Source: JAQBGV01 sp032128395
GTDB taxonomy: Bacteria > Planctomycetota > UBA8108 > UBA1146
Direction: 5' to 3'
NCBI GenBank assembly: GCA_032128395.1
Contig: JAQBGV010000016.1
Coordinates: forward strand, 1-34,198
DNA length: 34,198 bases
This document shows positions 23,625 to 30,537 of the stretch, piece by piece. Positions within the stretch are counted from its first letter, which is position 1. The number at the start of each line of letters is the position of its first letter. The notes beneath the pieces are model-generated. The model did not search any database and was not told the origin of the DNA. It was given only the letters and a program-made list of their open reading frames with translations. The position numbers and the translations under genes are program-made.

Positions 23625-25151
23625 TCACTCCTCCGTCACTCTCAACTCGTACCCCCACCTGGCCCACTGCTCCGTCTCCCCCTGGAGCTCGGCGACCGTC
23701 AAGGGATGGGACGCGAAGTACCCTCCGGGAAAGCGGAGTTCGAGCGAGTTCTCCTCGACCAGGGTCTGGAAGGGGAGAGTCGTCATGGTGCGTCGCTCCC
23801 GATTCAGTAGGACCGCGAGCCGCAATAGGATCGTCAGCCGGATCGCCTCGGCTTCGGGAAGGTGTGGGAGGCTCGAGAGGAGCCTTCGAGTCGGGCGCTT
23901 TCGGTGGGCGCGCACCAAGGTCGCGAGTACTTCCTGATCGTCCTTCGAGAAACCGGCCATGTCGGAGTGGCGGATCAGGTATTCCCCGTGTTTGTGGTAC
24001 CCCGAGTGCGAGATCGCGAGGCCGATCTCGTGCAAGCGCGCCGCCCACCCGAGCCGTTGCGCCGTTTGCCGCGCACCGAGGTTCCACACCTTGCCCACTG
24101 CGGAGAGCAGGAGGAGGGCGCTGTGCTCGACCCGCGATCCCTGCTCGGGATCGATTCCGTACCGGTCGAGGAACTTGCGGATCGCCGCCTCGCGAATGTC
24201 GTGGTGTTCCAGTCGGCCGACCAGGTCGTACAAGATTCCCTCGCGGAGTCCGCCGGGGGTGGCGGTCAGCCGGTCGATCTTGAGCGCCTTGAAGAACGCG
24301 TGAGTGATCGCGAGCCCACCCGGGAACACCGTGCGGCGATCGTCTCGCAGATCTGGAATCTCGACCTCGTCCACATGGTCGAATTCGAGGAGTAGTTGGC
24401 GAAGGCGGCGCAATCCCGCTCGCGTGACCGGCTCGCCGGCTTCCCCTGTGGCACGGACGAGCGTCTGGATCGCGTGGGCAGTACCCGCCGAGGCGAGCGC
24501 GGCCCCCCAGCCGAGATCGCGCAAGCGTCCCGCGTGGGGGCGGAGTGCGATGCGTGCCGCCAGCACCGCGGCCTTGTACCCCTTCTCGGTGATCTTCCCT
24601 CCGGGGAAGAAACGCAGCGAATGCGTGACGCACCCGAGGGAGACGCTCTCCGCCGCGATGATCTCTTCGCCCTCAGCGATGATGATCTCGGTCGAGCCAC
24701 CGCCGACGTCGATCAGCAGCCGGCGCGGCTCCGGGATGACCTGGCTTCGGATCACGCCGAGGTAGACCAGCCGCGCCTCTTCGCCTCCGGAGATGACCTC
24801 GATCGGGTGTCCCAGTGCGCGATCGGCCTCGAGGCGGAAGGTGCGGGCGTTGCGCGCGCACCGGAATGTGTTCGTTCCGACCGCACGGACGCAGTCCGAT
24901 GAGAAGTCGCGCAGCCGCTGGCCGAATCGCTCGAGACAGGCGAACGCGCGAGTCTGAGCGTTCGCGCTGAGAACTCCATTTTCGTCGAGTCCCGCCGCGA
25001 GGCGCACTCGCTCCCGAATTCGATCGAGCACTTCGAACGGACCGCCGTCCGAACGGGCGATCATCATGTGGAAGCTGTTCGACCCCAAGTCGACCGCCGC
25101 GACCGTCCGAGGTCCCTCCGCCGGAAGCCCATCCACTGCTGACGGGGTCAA
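23625..25151 (-). CDS. ppx: Exopolyphosphatase / pppGpp phosphohydrolase (Ppx/GppA)
   Basis: Ppx/GppA enzymes remove terminal phosphates from polyphosphate or convert pppGpp to ppGpp. The 508-residue protein has the actin-like ATPase fold motifs: AAVDLGSNSFHMMIA at about residues 18-32 (phosphate 1), LIDVGGGSTEIII (about 145-157) and the SAGTAHAIQTL region. A C-terminal HD-like helical domain (RLGWAARLHEIGLAISHSGYHKHG) gives the long Ppx form. The start is taken as the TTG at 25151, whose last two bases overlap the sixA TGA stop; a GTG six codons on is the alternative. Overlap with sixA suggests co-translation. It converges with the PATAN-like gene. Confidence 0.95.
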   Translation of the reverse strand: MTPSAVDGLPAEGPRTVAAVDLGSNSFHMMIARSDGGPFEVLDRIRERVRLAAGLDENGVLSANAQTRAFACLERFGQRLRDFSSDCVRAVGTNTFRCARNARTFRLEADRALGHPIEVISGGEEARLVYLGVIRSQVIPEPRRLLIDVGGGSTEIIIAEGEEIIAAESVSLGCVTHSLRFFPGGKITEKGYKAAVLAARIALRPHAGRLRDLGWGAALASAGTAHAIQTLVRATGEAGEPVTRAGLRRLRQLLLEFDHVDEVEIPDLRDDRRTVFPGGLAITHAFFKALKIDRLTATPGGLREGILYDLVGRLEHHDIREAAIRKFLDRYGIDPEQGSRVEHSALLLLSAVGKVWNLGARQTAQRLGWAARLHEIGLAISHSGYHKHGEYLIRHSDMAGFSKDDQEVLATLVRAHRKRPTRRLLSSLPHLPEAEAIRLTILLRLAVLLNRERRTMTTLPFQTLVEENSLELRFPGGYFASHPLTVAELQGETEQWARWGYELRVTEE

Positions 25152-25645
25152 CGCGTCCCCAGTTGCCTCAGCGATCGCGGTGGAAGGGACCAGTGGAGGA
25201 TCCCCGGGGAGAGCGGGCCACCCGGGAGCTCGAGGCCCACGGCTCCGCCCTTCTTCAGCCGGGTGAACTCACGCGGCGCGTCCACGACGCGGGCGATGAG
25301 CCCGTCGAGGTGCGGGGCGTGGCCGCAGACGAGAGTCGGCGCGTCTCGGCTGCGGCCGAGCTCGCCGAGCAGAACCATCGGATCCTGATCCGGTTCGAGG
25401 CTCTCGGTCTCTTCGACGACCACGGGGAAGGGTAGCGTCTCGGCGATGATCTCGGCGGTTTCTCGGGCCCGGAGGTACGGACTGGTCAGGATCCGCTGGG
25501 GGAGGACTTCGAGTTTTCGCAGACCGATCGCCGCTTCCTCCATCCGGCGGCGCCCGCGCTCCGTCAGGGCGCGATCCGGATCGGGGGGGCAATCCGGGTC
25601 ATCGCGGGAGATCGCGATCGCGTGCCGCACGACCCACAATTGCAC
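25148..25645 (-). CDS. sixA: SixA-type phosphohistidine phosphatase
   Basis: SixA belongs to the histidine phosphatase superfamily and dephosphorylates phosphohistidine on phosphotransfer proteins. The 165-residue length is normal. The catalytic motif is VVRHAIA with R7 and H8. The second conserved segment is LTSPYLRARETAEII (about 53-67), and the H of VCGHAPHLD (about 106-114) is the second catalytic histidine. The GTG at 25645 is preceded by GGGAGG at six bases, so it is preferred to the in-frame ATG at 25675. The gene overlaps ppx downstream and is divergent from the CHAD gene. SixA-like proteins are often found beside CHAD and polyphosphate genes. Confidence 0.93.
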   Translation of the reverse strand: MQLWVVRHAIAISRDDPDCPPDPDRALTERGRRRMEEAAIGLRKLEVLPQRILTSPYLRARETAEIIAETLPFPVVVEETESLEPDQDPMVLLGELGRSRDAPTLVCGHAPHLDGLIARVVDAPREFTRLKKGGAVGLELPGGPLSPGILHWSLPPRSLRQLGTR

Positions 25646-25782
25646 AGTGTTCCTCCCTCTCTCCGGTCGATCCATCCCTCGGGCACTGTTCCGAACCGGA
25701 TGCCCGTGATTCAATAGAGGTTTCCGCCCGGTGTATCTCCCGGCGAACTCACACTCCCTGTCGACCCCCGAAAGGAGCCCGA

Positions 25783-27111
25783 ATGAGGCCCTTGGAGCCC
25801 GATCCGAGCGAGACCGGGCCCAGAAACGGCGGCTCCCCGTCGAAACTCCCGGCGGAAGCTCCGCCCGCGGAGACTCCACCGGCAGAATCTCGACGGAACA
25901 TTCCGGACTCTCCTCCCTCTCCGCCCGCCTCTCCGCCGGCCTCTCCGCCGGCCTCTCGGCTGCAGCAGAAGCGGATTTCCGCTCCCTCCCCGGTCGGGAA
26001 AGACCCGACGACGTCCGCCAAGCGGTCGAAAAAACCGATCGCCGGACCAAAGGTCGCGCGAGGGACGCGCGCCCCGGGCAAGAAGAGTTCGACCGCACGG
26101 AAGAAGGGCGCCTCCACACGAGTCGTCCCTCACCCGAGCGAGAAGGATGATACGGCGGAGTCGCGCCGGTCGAAAGGGCGCGCAGGAATCGTCTCTTCCG
26201 CGAGTGACGCGGAGAAGCCGAAGTCATCGCTTCGGTGGCACCACGCTTCGAGCATTCCTCACTCGATTCGCGCCACCTTCGATGAGGGCATCGCGTACGC
26301 GCACTGGATGGTCGATCGCGCTCGTGAGCACCCCGAGACCTCGGTCCACGAATACCGAAAGACGGTGCGACGACTTCGAGCGATCATCCGGCTGTTGCGC
26401 GACATCCTCGGCCCCATGTCGTTCCGGTCCCTCGACACTGGACTGCGCTCGGCGGTGACGCCCACCTCGGGGCTGCGGGACGCCAGAATCCTGCTCGCCA
26501 CCCTCGAGCAAGTGCCGACCGCTCCCGGGACGAAGAAGCTCCGTCGGGCACTGCGCGACGAGTGGGTCGCCCGCCAGGAAGAGCTCGAGAACGGCGACGA
26601 GGAGGCGCGGGTTCTCGCCGCCAGCCGACTCCCGCTCGCTCGACTTCCCGGGGAGCTCGCCTCCGATCTTCCGACCGTGATCGCCCCAGAGGACCTTCAG
26701 AACGCGACGCGCGAGAGCTACCGTCGCGCGCGGCAGGCGTTCCGCAAGGCGGTCCGGAGCGGCGAGGACGCCGACATCCACGCGGCGCGGAAGCGCACCA
26801 AGGAACTCCGCTATCAGCTCGAGTGGCTCGCCGAGGTCTCCTCCGACCGCATCGGGAAACGCTGGAAGCGACTCGCAGAACTCGCCCAGGATCTCGGAGA
26901 CGTCACCGACCTGCTCGTCCTCGGGCACTCGGTCGAGGCGCAAGCCCGGGATCTCCGGGGGCTCCGCCCGAAGCGGTTCGCGAGACGCCTCCACAAGCTC
27001 GCTCTCGAGCGCTGGGAGCAAGTGGTCGATGCGCACGGCGATCCCTTCGACGAGCCGAGCGGGAAGTTCGTGCGAGGACTGGCATCGGGAACGAGTCCGG
27101 GGCAGGCTTGA
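25783..27111 (+). CDS. CHAD-domain protein with low-complexity N-terminal region
   Basis: CHAD domains are helical, histidine/arginine-rich and bind inorganic polyphosphate, locating proteins to polyphosphate granules. The 442-residue product has a disordered first 145 residues rich in P, A, K and S. The CHAD part follows at about 150-430: SIRATFDEGIAYAHWM, VHEYRKTVRRLRAIIRLL (first HxxRKxxRRLR motif), then IHAARKRTKELRYQLEWL (second HxxRKRxKxLRY motif). The ATG at 25783 follows AAAGGAG, which supports the long N-terminus. Its place after sixA and ppx and near ppk1 supports a polyphosphate role. A strong terminator-like hairpin follows the stop. Confidence 0.92.
   Translation: MRPLEPDPSETGPRNGGSPSKLPAEAPPAETPPAESRRNIPDSPPSPPASPPASPPASRLQQKRISAPSPVGKDPTTSAKRSKKPIAGPKVARGTRAPGKKSSTARKKGASTRVVPHPSEKDDTAESRRSKGRAGIVSSASDAEKPKSSLRWHHASSIPHSIRATFDEGIAYAHWMVDRAREHPETSVHEYRKTVRRLRAIIRLLRDILGPMSFRSLDTGLRSAVTPTSGLRDARILLATLEQVPTAPGTKKLRRALRDEWVARQEELENGDEEARVLAASRLPLARLPGELASDLPTVIAPEDLQNATRESYRRARQAFRKAVRSGEDADIHAARKRTKELRYQLEWLAEVSSDRIGKRWKRLAELAQDLGDVTDLLVLGHSVEAQARDLRGLRPKRFARRLHKLALERWEQVVDAHGDPFDEPSGKFVRGLASGTSPGQA
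25921..25956. repeat. Twelve-base coding tandem repeat (PPAS x3)
   Basis: Three adjacent 12-base units (25921-25932, 25933-25944, 25945-25956) differ at one base and encode PPAS three times inside the disordered N-terminal region of the CHAD protein. Length variation between strains is likely. Confidence 0.7.
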
Positions 27112-27113
27112 CG

Positions 27114-27152
27114 GTGGGGACTCGCTCCGCGCAGCGGGTCTTGTCCCACTTT
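27114..27152 (+). terminator. Probable intrinsic terminator after the CHAD gene
   Basis: GTGGGGAC (27114-27121) pairs with GTCCCAC (27143-27149) with one bulged G, enclosing an inner CGCT/AGCG stem (27123-27126 with 27133-27136). TTT follows directly. It begins two bases after the CHAD stop codon and is the best terminator candidate in the window. Confidence 0.5.
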
Positions 27153-27196
27153 CATCGCTACGGTCTTCGTCCGGATCCGAAGACGAGGAGGCTTCG

Positions 27197-27703
27197 ATGC
27201 GTCCCGTCCTGCTCGCCGTCGCCGCTCTGCTGATCTTGGGCTTCGCCTCGAGGATCTTCCTCGGCGGGCCCGGTGGCCCCGGCGGATGGAGCTCGACGAC
27301 GCCGACAATGGACTCCGAGCGCTTCGACGTCGAGCGACGCGCTCTCCGGCAGGTCTCGATCCAGTTCAGCAACTCGACCGGTCTCCAAGTGACCTATCGG
27401 TTGACCCTCCTCGGACCGACGCGTCGGGTCTTCGAGCCGTGGACCACGGTGACCGCCGAAGAGGATGGCCTCTCGCTGATGGGGCTCGACGGTCTCGTCA
27501 CTCCGTTGCCCGCCGACTGCCTCACGGTGATCTGGGACGAGAAGAAGGGGAAGTGGGGCTTCTCACCCGAGCGACTCGACGATGCGACCGCTCTCCCCGA
27601 ACTGATCGACGGAGGCTCGCTCCCCGACCGACTGCGCACCCTCTTCCCGGACCGGAGCGCGCTCATCGATCGGGCGTTCGTTGCGGCAGGAGGGAGCGGA
27701 TGA
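27197..27703 (+). CDS. Anchored or exported protein of unknown function (first of three)
   Basis: The 168-residue product opens with a hydrophobic segment (about residues 3-22) followed by a GPGGPGG linker, so it is membrane-anchored or exported. The rest is beta-rich in the middle (SIQFSNSTGLQVTYRLTLLG) with a TVIWDEKKGKWGF segment near residue 115. No family was recognised. GAGGAGG before the ATG at 27197 fixes the start; the open frame upstream overlaps the CHAD gene end. Its TGA overlaps the next ATG as ATGA, placing it in a three-gene unit. Confidence 0.75.
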   Translation: MRPVLLAVAALLILGFASRIFLGGPGGPGGWSSTTPTMDSERFDVERRALRQVSIQFSNSTGLQVTYRLTLLGPTRRVFEPWTTVTAEEDGLSLMGLDGLVTPLPADCLTVIWDEKKGKWGFSPERLDDATALPELIDGGSLPDRLRTLFPDRSALIDRAFVAAGGSG

Positions 27704-28284
27704 AGTCCGCACCGATCGCGCTCGCCGCGGCGCTCATCTTCGCGATCGTCGCGCTTCTCGCCCGCGCGAATTCCACGCAGTCGGTCCACGCCTTCCTGCT
27801 GCCTGGCGATGGCCTCGACCTCCGTCGAATTCGTCTGATCGAGTTCGCGCAGAACCACGACTGGCCGGCGGAGCTCGCCCGCGCGGGGATTTCGCTCCCC
27901 CCCGGTGCGCAGAAGCAGCTCCTCGAACCGCTCCTCGCCGGCGACGACCAAGGAGAGCAGGGCGCGGTCACGTACATGATCGGAGTCGAGTTCAGCGGCA
28001 CGAGTGCGTTCTTCCCGCCGTTCCCACAGCTCGACCGCGCCGTCGACTGGATCGACGCGCGTCTTCGCGTGGAAGCGCTCCTCATCGATGCCGCCGCGCA
28101 CGGTGACCCTCAGCAGCGTCGAATGTGCTTGTGGAACGCGTACGGGAGGGGATTCGACGAGCGCGTCGCCGCCTTCCTCGCCGAGCCGCAGGGGCACGAA
28201 ACTGATCTCCAGATTCTCGCGCTCTCCGACACGCTGCGGCGACATCTCGTCGAGCGAGCCGAGAGCGAGAGCGCCCCGCGATGA
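27700..28284 (+). CDS. Exported protein of unknown function (second of three)
   Basis: The 194-residue product has an N-terminal signal or anchor (about residues 4-24, IALAAALIFAIVALLA). The body is mostly helical, with RRIRLIEFAQNHDWPAELARAGI and a C-terminal DTLRRHLVERAE. The middle VTYMIGVEFSGTSAFFPPFP segment is unusual. No family was recognised. Both ends overlap neighbours by ATGA, so translation of all three genes is probably coupled and their products may form a complex at the membrane. Confidence 0.75.
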   Translation: MKSAPIALAAALIFAIVALLARANSTQSVHAFLLPGDGLDLRRIRLIEFAQNHDWPAELARAGISLPPGAQKQLLEPLLAGDDQGEQGAVTYMIGVEFSGTSAFFPPFPQLDRAVDWIDARLRVEALLIDAAAHGDPQQRRMCLWNAYGRGFDERVAAFLAEPQGHETDLQILALSDTLRRHLVERAESESAPR

Positions 28285-28925
28285 CCCGACGCGCCCTCGC
28301 TTGGACGCTCGCGGTGCTCTTCATCGGATCTTTGTCGGGGACCTCCGCCTGGCACTTCACTCGCGCGATTCGCGACATCACCATCGTCGCCGTCCACGTG
28401 GAGATCGACGAGAAGCTCTCCCGAAACGGCACGGCGGAACTCTGGCTCGGAAGGGAACGACTCCCGGGGCGCAAGGCTCGGTTCCTGCTCTCCGGGCGTT
28501 CCCGACATCCGTTCGAGATCACGAACGATCTCGACCTGGTCTCCGTCGACAGCCTCGACCGCACCATCGCCGCCGGCGCGGTCCTGCCGGGAGTCATCGT
28601 CGAGGAGCGAGCAGGGGGGAGGCTCCCGTTCGTCGATGTCCTCCTCCTCTCGGGAGAGCATCCCGCCCGCGCGTTCCGAGGCTTCGGCTCTCTCGAAGGA
28701 GAAAGACATCCTTGGTTGTGGGTCCTGGTCTCGGAGCCGGAGGAGCCGATGTGCGGGTTGGCGCTGCGGGCGAGACACGGCGGGGTCGATCTGATCGACC
28801 GAGACGTCGTGCTCGAGGGCGGAACGATCGAGCCGCACCCGTGGCGGCGCACTCTGACCCGCCTGAACGTCACGAAGCGGATCATCTCGATTCGCTTCGG
28901 CGCTCCTCGTCCCGAGAGCCGCTGA
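28281..28925 (+). CDS. Anchored protein of unknown function (third of three)
   Basis: The 214-residue product has an N-terminal hydrophobic segment (about residues 5-25). The remainder is beta-rich (ITIVAVHVEIDEKLSRNGTAELWLG, VDVLLLSGEHPARAF, HPWLWVLVSEPEEP) and looks like an extracytoplasmic beta-sandwich. It ends with an arginine-rich stretch. No family was recognised. The ATG overlaps the previous stop (ATGA), and the stop is followed by an inverted repeat shared with the convergent DinB-like gene. Confidence 0.75.
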   Translation: MTRRALAWTLAVLFIGSLSGTSAWHFTRAIRDITIVAVHVEIDEKLSRNGTAELWLGRERLPGRKARFLLSGRSRHPFEITNDLDLVSVDSLDRTIAAGAVLPGVIVEERAGGRLPFVDVLLLSGEHPARAFRGFGSLEGERHPWLWVLVSEPEEPMCGLALRARHGGVDLIDRDVVLEGGTIEPHPWRRTLTRLNVTKRIISIRFGAPRPESR

Positions 28926-28949
28926 GGGAAGGTCGAGCCGCTACTTCCC
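28926..28949. terminator. Inverted repeat between convergent genes
   Basis: GGGAAG (28926-28931) and CTTCCC (28944-28949) flank a 12-base loop that contains the minus-strand TAG (28941-28943). The left arm begins directly after the plus-strand TGA. It is a possible bidirectional terminator. Confidence 0.35.
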
Positions 28950-29411
28950 CCACTCCCACAATCCATGGGTGATCTGGTCGGGGACCCGCTTCTTCTCCCG
29001 TGCGAGCAGCGCGAGGATCTGACCGCGGTGATGTGCGTCGTGGGCGATGAGATACCCGATGAAGTCCGGAATCTTGCCTCCGAAGCCCTTCACTCGCTTG
29101 CTCTCCGCGAGGAGATCTCCGAGGAACGACGCGGTCGCGGCGGCGGAGGCCCCGAGAGCCGCTTCGAGGGCATCGCGCGACTCCTCGTCCCCGAGTTCCA
29201 ATGGCTCCGTCTCGTCCAGGTACTGGCGGCCCCCTCCGACATCGAGCCAACGGACCCGCACGTCGTGGAGGTGCTGGAAGATCATCCCGATGGTCCGGGC
29301 GCGCGGGCGAGGTCGCAGGAGCAGCGACTCGACATCGATGGCCCGAAGCAGCGTGATATTGTGCTCGTTGCCGATCAGGAACGAGCCGATCATGTCCTCG
29401 CCGATGGTCAT
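28941..29411 (-). CDS. DinB-like four-helix metal-binding protein
   Basis: DinB/YfiT-like proteins are four-helix bundles with a metal site, many of them thiol-dependent S-transferases. The 156-residue product has the three-histidine pattern: H47 in FQHLHDVR, and H124 and H128 in HDAHHRGQI. The last motif is typical of DinB proteins. The ATG at 29411 was chosen, but a GTG at 29420 that overlaps the stop of the upstream gene as GTGA is also possible and would add three residues. The substrate is unknown. It is probably co-expressed with the isomerase-like gene. Confidence 0.85.
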   Translation of the reverse strand: MTIGEDMIGSFLIGNEHNITLLRAIDVESLLLRPRPRARTIGMIFQHLHDVRVRWLDVGGGRQYLDETEPLELGDEESRDALEAALGASAAATASFLGDLLAESKRVKGFGGKIPDFIGYLIAHDAHHRGQILALLAREKKRVPDQITHGLWEWGK

Positions 29412-29416
29412 CCCGA

Positions 29417-30313
29417 TCACCAGACGTCCGCTGCGCGCACGCGAGCGGTCGCCCTCTCCTCCCCCTCGCTCGGAGAACACTCGAGACCGACGAGTCCGCG
29501 GTAGCCGAGGTCCCACGCCTGTTTCAGCACGCGGTTGTAGTGAATCTCGCCCGTCCCCGGTTCGTGCCGCCCAGGGTTGTCCGCGAGTTGCAGGTAGCCG
29601 ACCTGGTCGAACCCCTCGCGCAGCCGACCGCAGAGGTCCCCTTCGCTGATCTGCATGTGGTAGAGGTCCCAGTTGATCTTCACCATCGGCGAATCGACCT
29701 CGCGGCAGATCCGCACCGCATCGGGGCTGCCGTAGAGGCAGTGCCCCTTGTGATCGACGCGGATGTTCATCGGCTCGAGGATCAGCATCACTTCGTACTT
29801 CTCGGCGATCGGTGCGGCGCGCTTCAGGCCGACGATGATGTGGTCGTGCATCTCCGCCTGGGTCATCCCGGGCTGATCGTTCCCGCCGACGACGGTCATC
29901 TTCAGGCAGCGGAGCTTCTTCGCGACCTGACACCCCTCCTCGATCGAGGCGAGGAAGGCGTCGTGATTCTTCGGATCGTTGAGCCCGGGCGAGAACCCCC
30001 ACGCGGTGAACTGCGCGACCTCGATCTCGAGCTCGTCGCAGAGCGCGCGGGTCTCGTCGATCGGCTTCCCCTGCCACGGCCAGAACTCGACCGCGCGGTA
30101 GCCGAGGGCGTGCGCGGCGCGGATGCGGTCGAGGAAGGACTTGCCGCCCCACCACATTTCGATGTTCGCGGCGAAGCGGGTCTTCCCCCACGCGGGCTCG
30201 TCGGTGAGGGGCGCGGCCGAAACGGAGCGCCCGGGGAGCGCGGCTCCCAAGGAGGCGACACCGATCCCGGCGGCACCCACGGAGGCGATGAAGCTGCGAC
30301 GATCGATCGTCAT
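29417..30313 (-). CDS. Tat-exported hydroxypyruvate isomerase-like TIM-barrel protein
   Basis: The 298-residue protein belongs to the xylose isomerase/AP endonuclease-2 TIM-barrel superfamily, nearest to hydroxypyruvate isomerase, which interconverts hydroxypyruvate and tartronate semialdehyde. A twin-arginine signal DRRSFIASVGAAG starts at residue 4. The two glutamates that act in catalysis or metal binding are E180 in LILEPMN and E278 in GLECSP. D216 and H219 in WDLYHMQ complete the metal site. AVEFWPWQGK (about 74-83) fits the substrate-side loop. Planctomycetes often export such proteins. The true substrate is uncertain. Its stop overlaps or nearly overlaps the DinB-like start. Confidence 0.9.
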   Translation of the reverse strand: MTIDRRSFIASVGAAGIGVASLGAALPGRSVSAAPLTDEPAWGKTRFAANIEMWWGGKSFLDRIRAAHALGYRAVEFWPWQGKPIDETRALCDELEIEVAQFTAWGFSPGLNDPKNHDAFLASIEEGCQVAKKLRCLKMTVVGGNDQPGMTQAEMHDHIIVGLKRAAPIAEKYEVMLILEPMNIRVDHKGHCLYGSPDAVRICREVDSPMVKINWDLYHMQISEGDLCGRLREGFDQVGYLQLADNPGRHEPGTGEIHYNRVLKQAWDLGYRGLVGLECSPSEGEERATARVRAADVW

Positions 30314-30432
30314 GGGGAGTCTCCTTTCGAGCGCGACAGGGTACCGGCTCGGGGAAACGGGAGCGAGGGAGTGGCTCTGACCGATGGCGATCTCCGAGCT
30401 GCGTTGCTCTAGTATGCTCTCTCACCCTCGGG

Positions 30433-30527
30433 AGAAGATGGCACAGCCACCGCGGTGCCCCTGAAGAGAAGCCGCGGCTCTGCCGCGAGCACGAGGGGGC
30501 TGGGAGCCACCCCCCCAATAGAAGCCG
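30433..30527. repeat. Shuffled repeat modules, copy A, upstream of the metzincin gene
   Basis: Four short modules are seen: AGAAGATGGCACAG (30433-30446), AGAGAAGCCGCG (30465-30476), a GCGGCTCTGCCGCGAGCACG block (30474-30493) and a 25-base GGAGCC...AGCCG block (30503-30527). All have counterparts at 33080-33200. The third contains a perfect CGCGGC-TCT-GCCGCG hairpin (30473-30487). No gene was supported in the 224-base divergent gap. Confidence 0.45.
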
Positions 30528-30537
30528 GAGGCGTCCC

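Noticed and set aside
23558..23634. GAGGAGT/ACTCCTC inverted pair between the PATAN-like and ppx genes
   Set aside because: The arms are about 60 bases apart and lie in coding ends; too far apart to act as a terminator stem.
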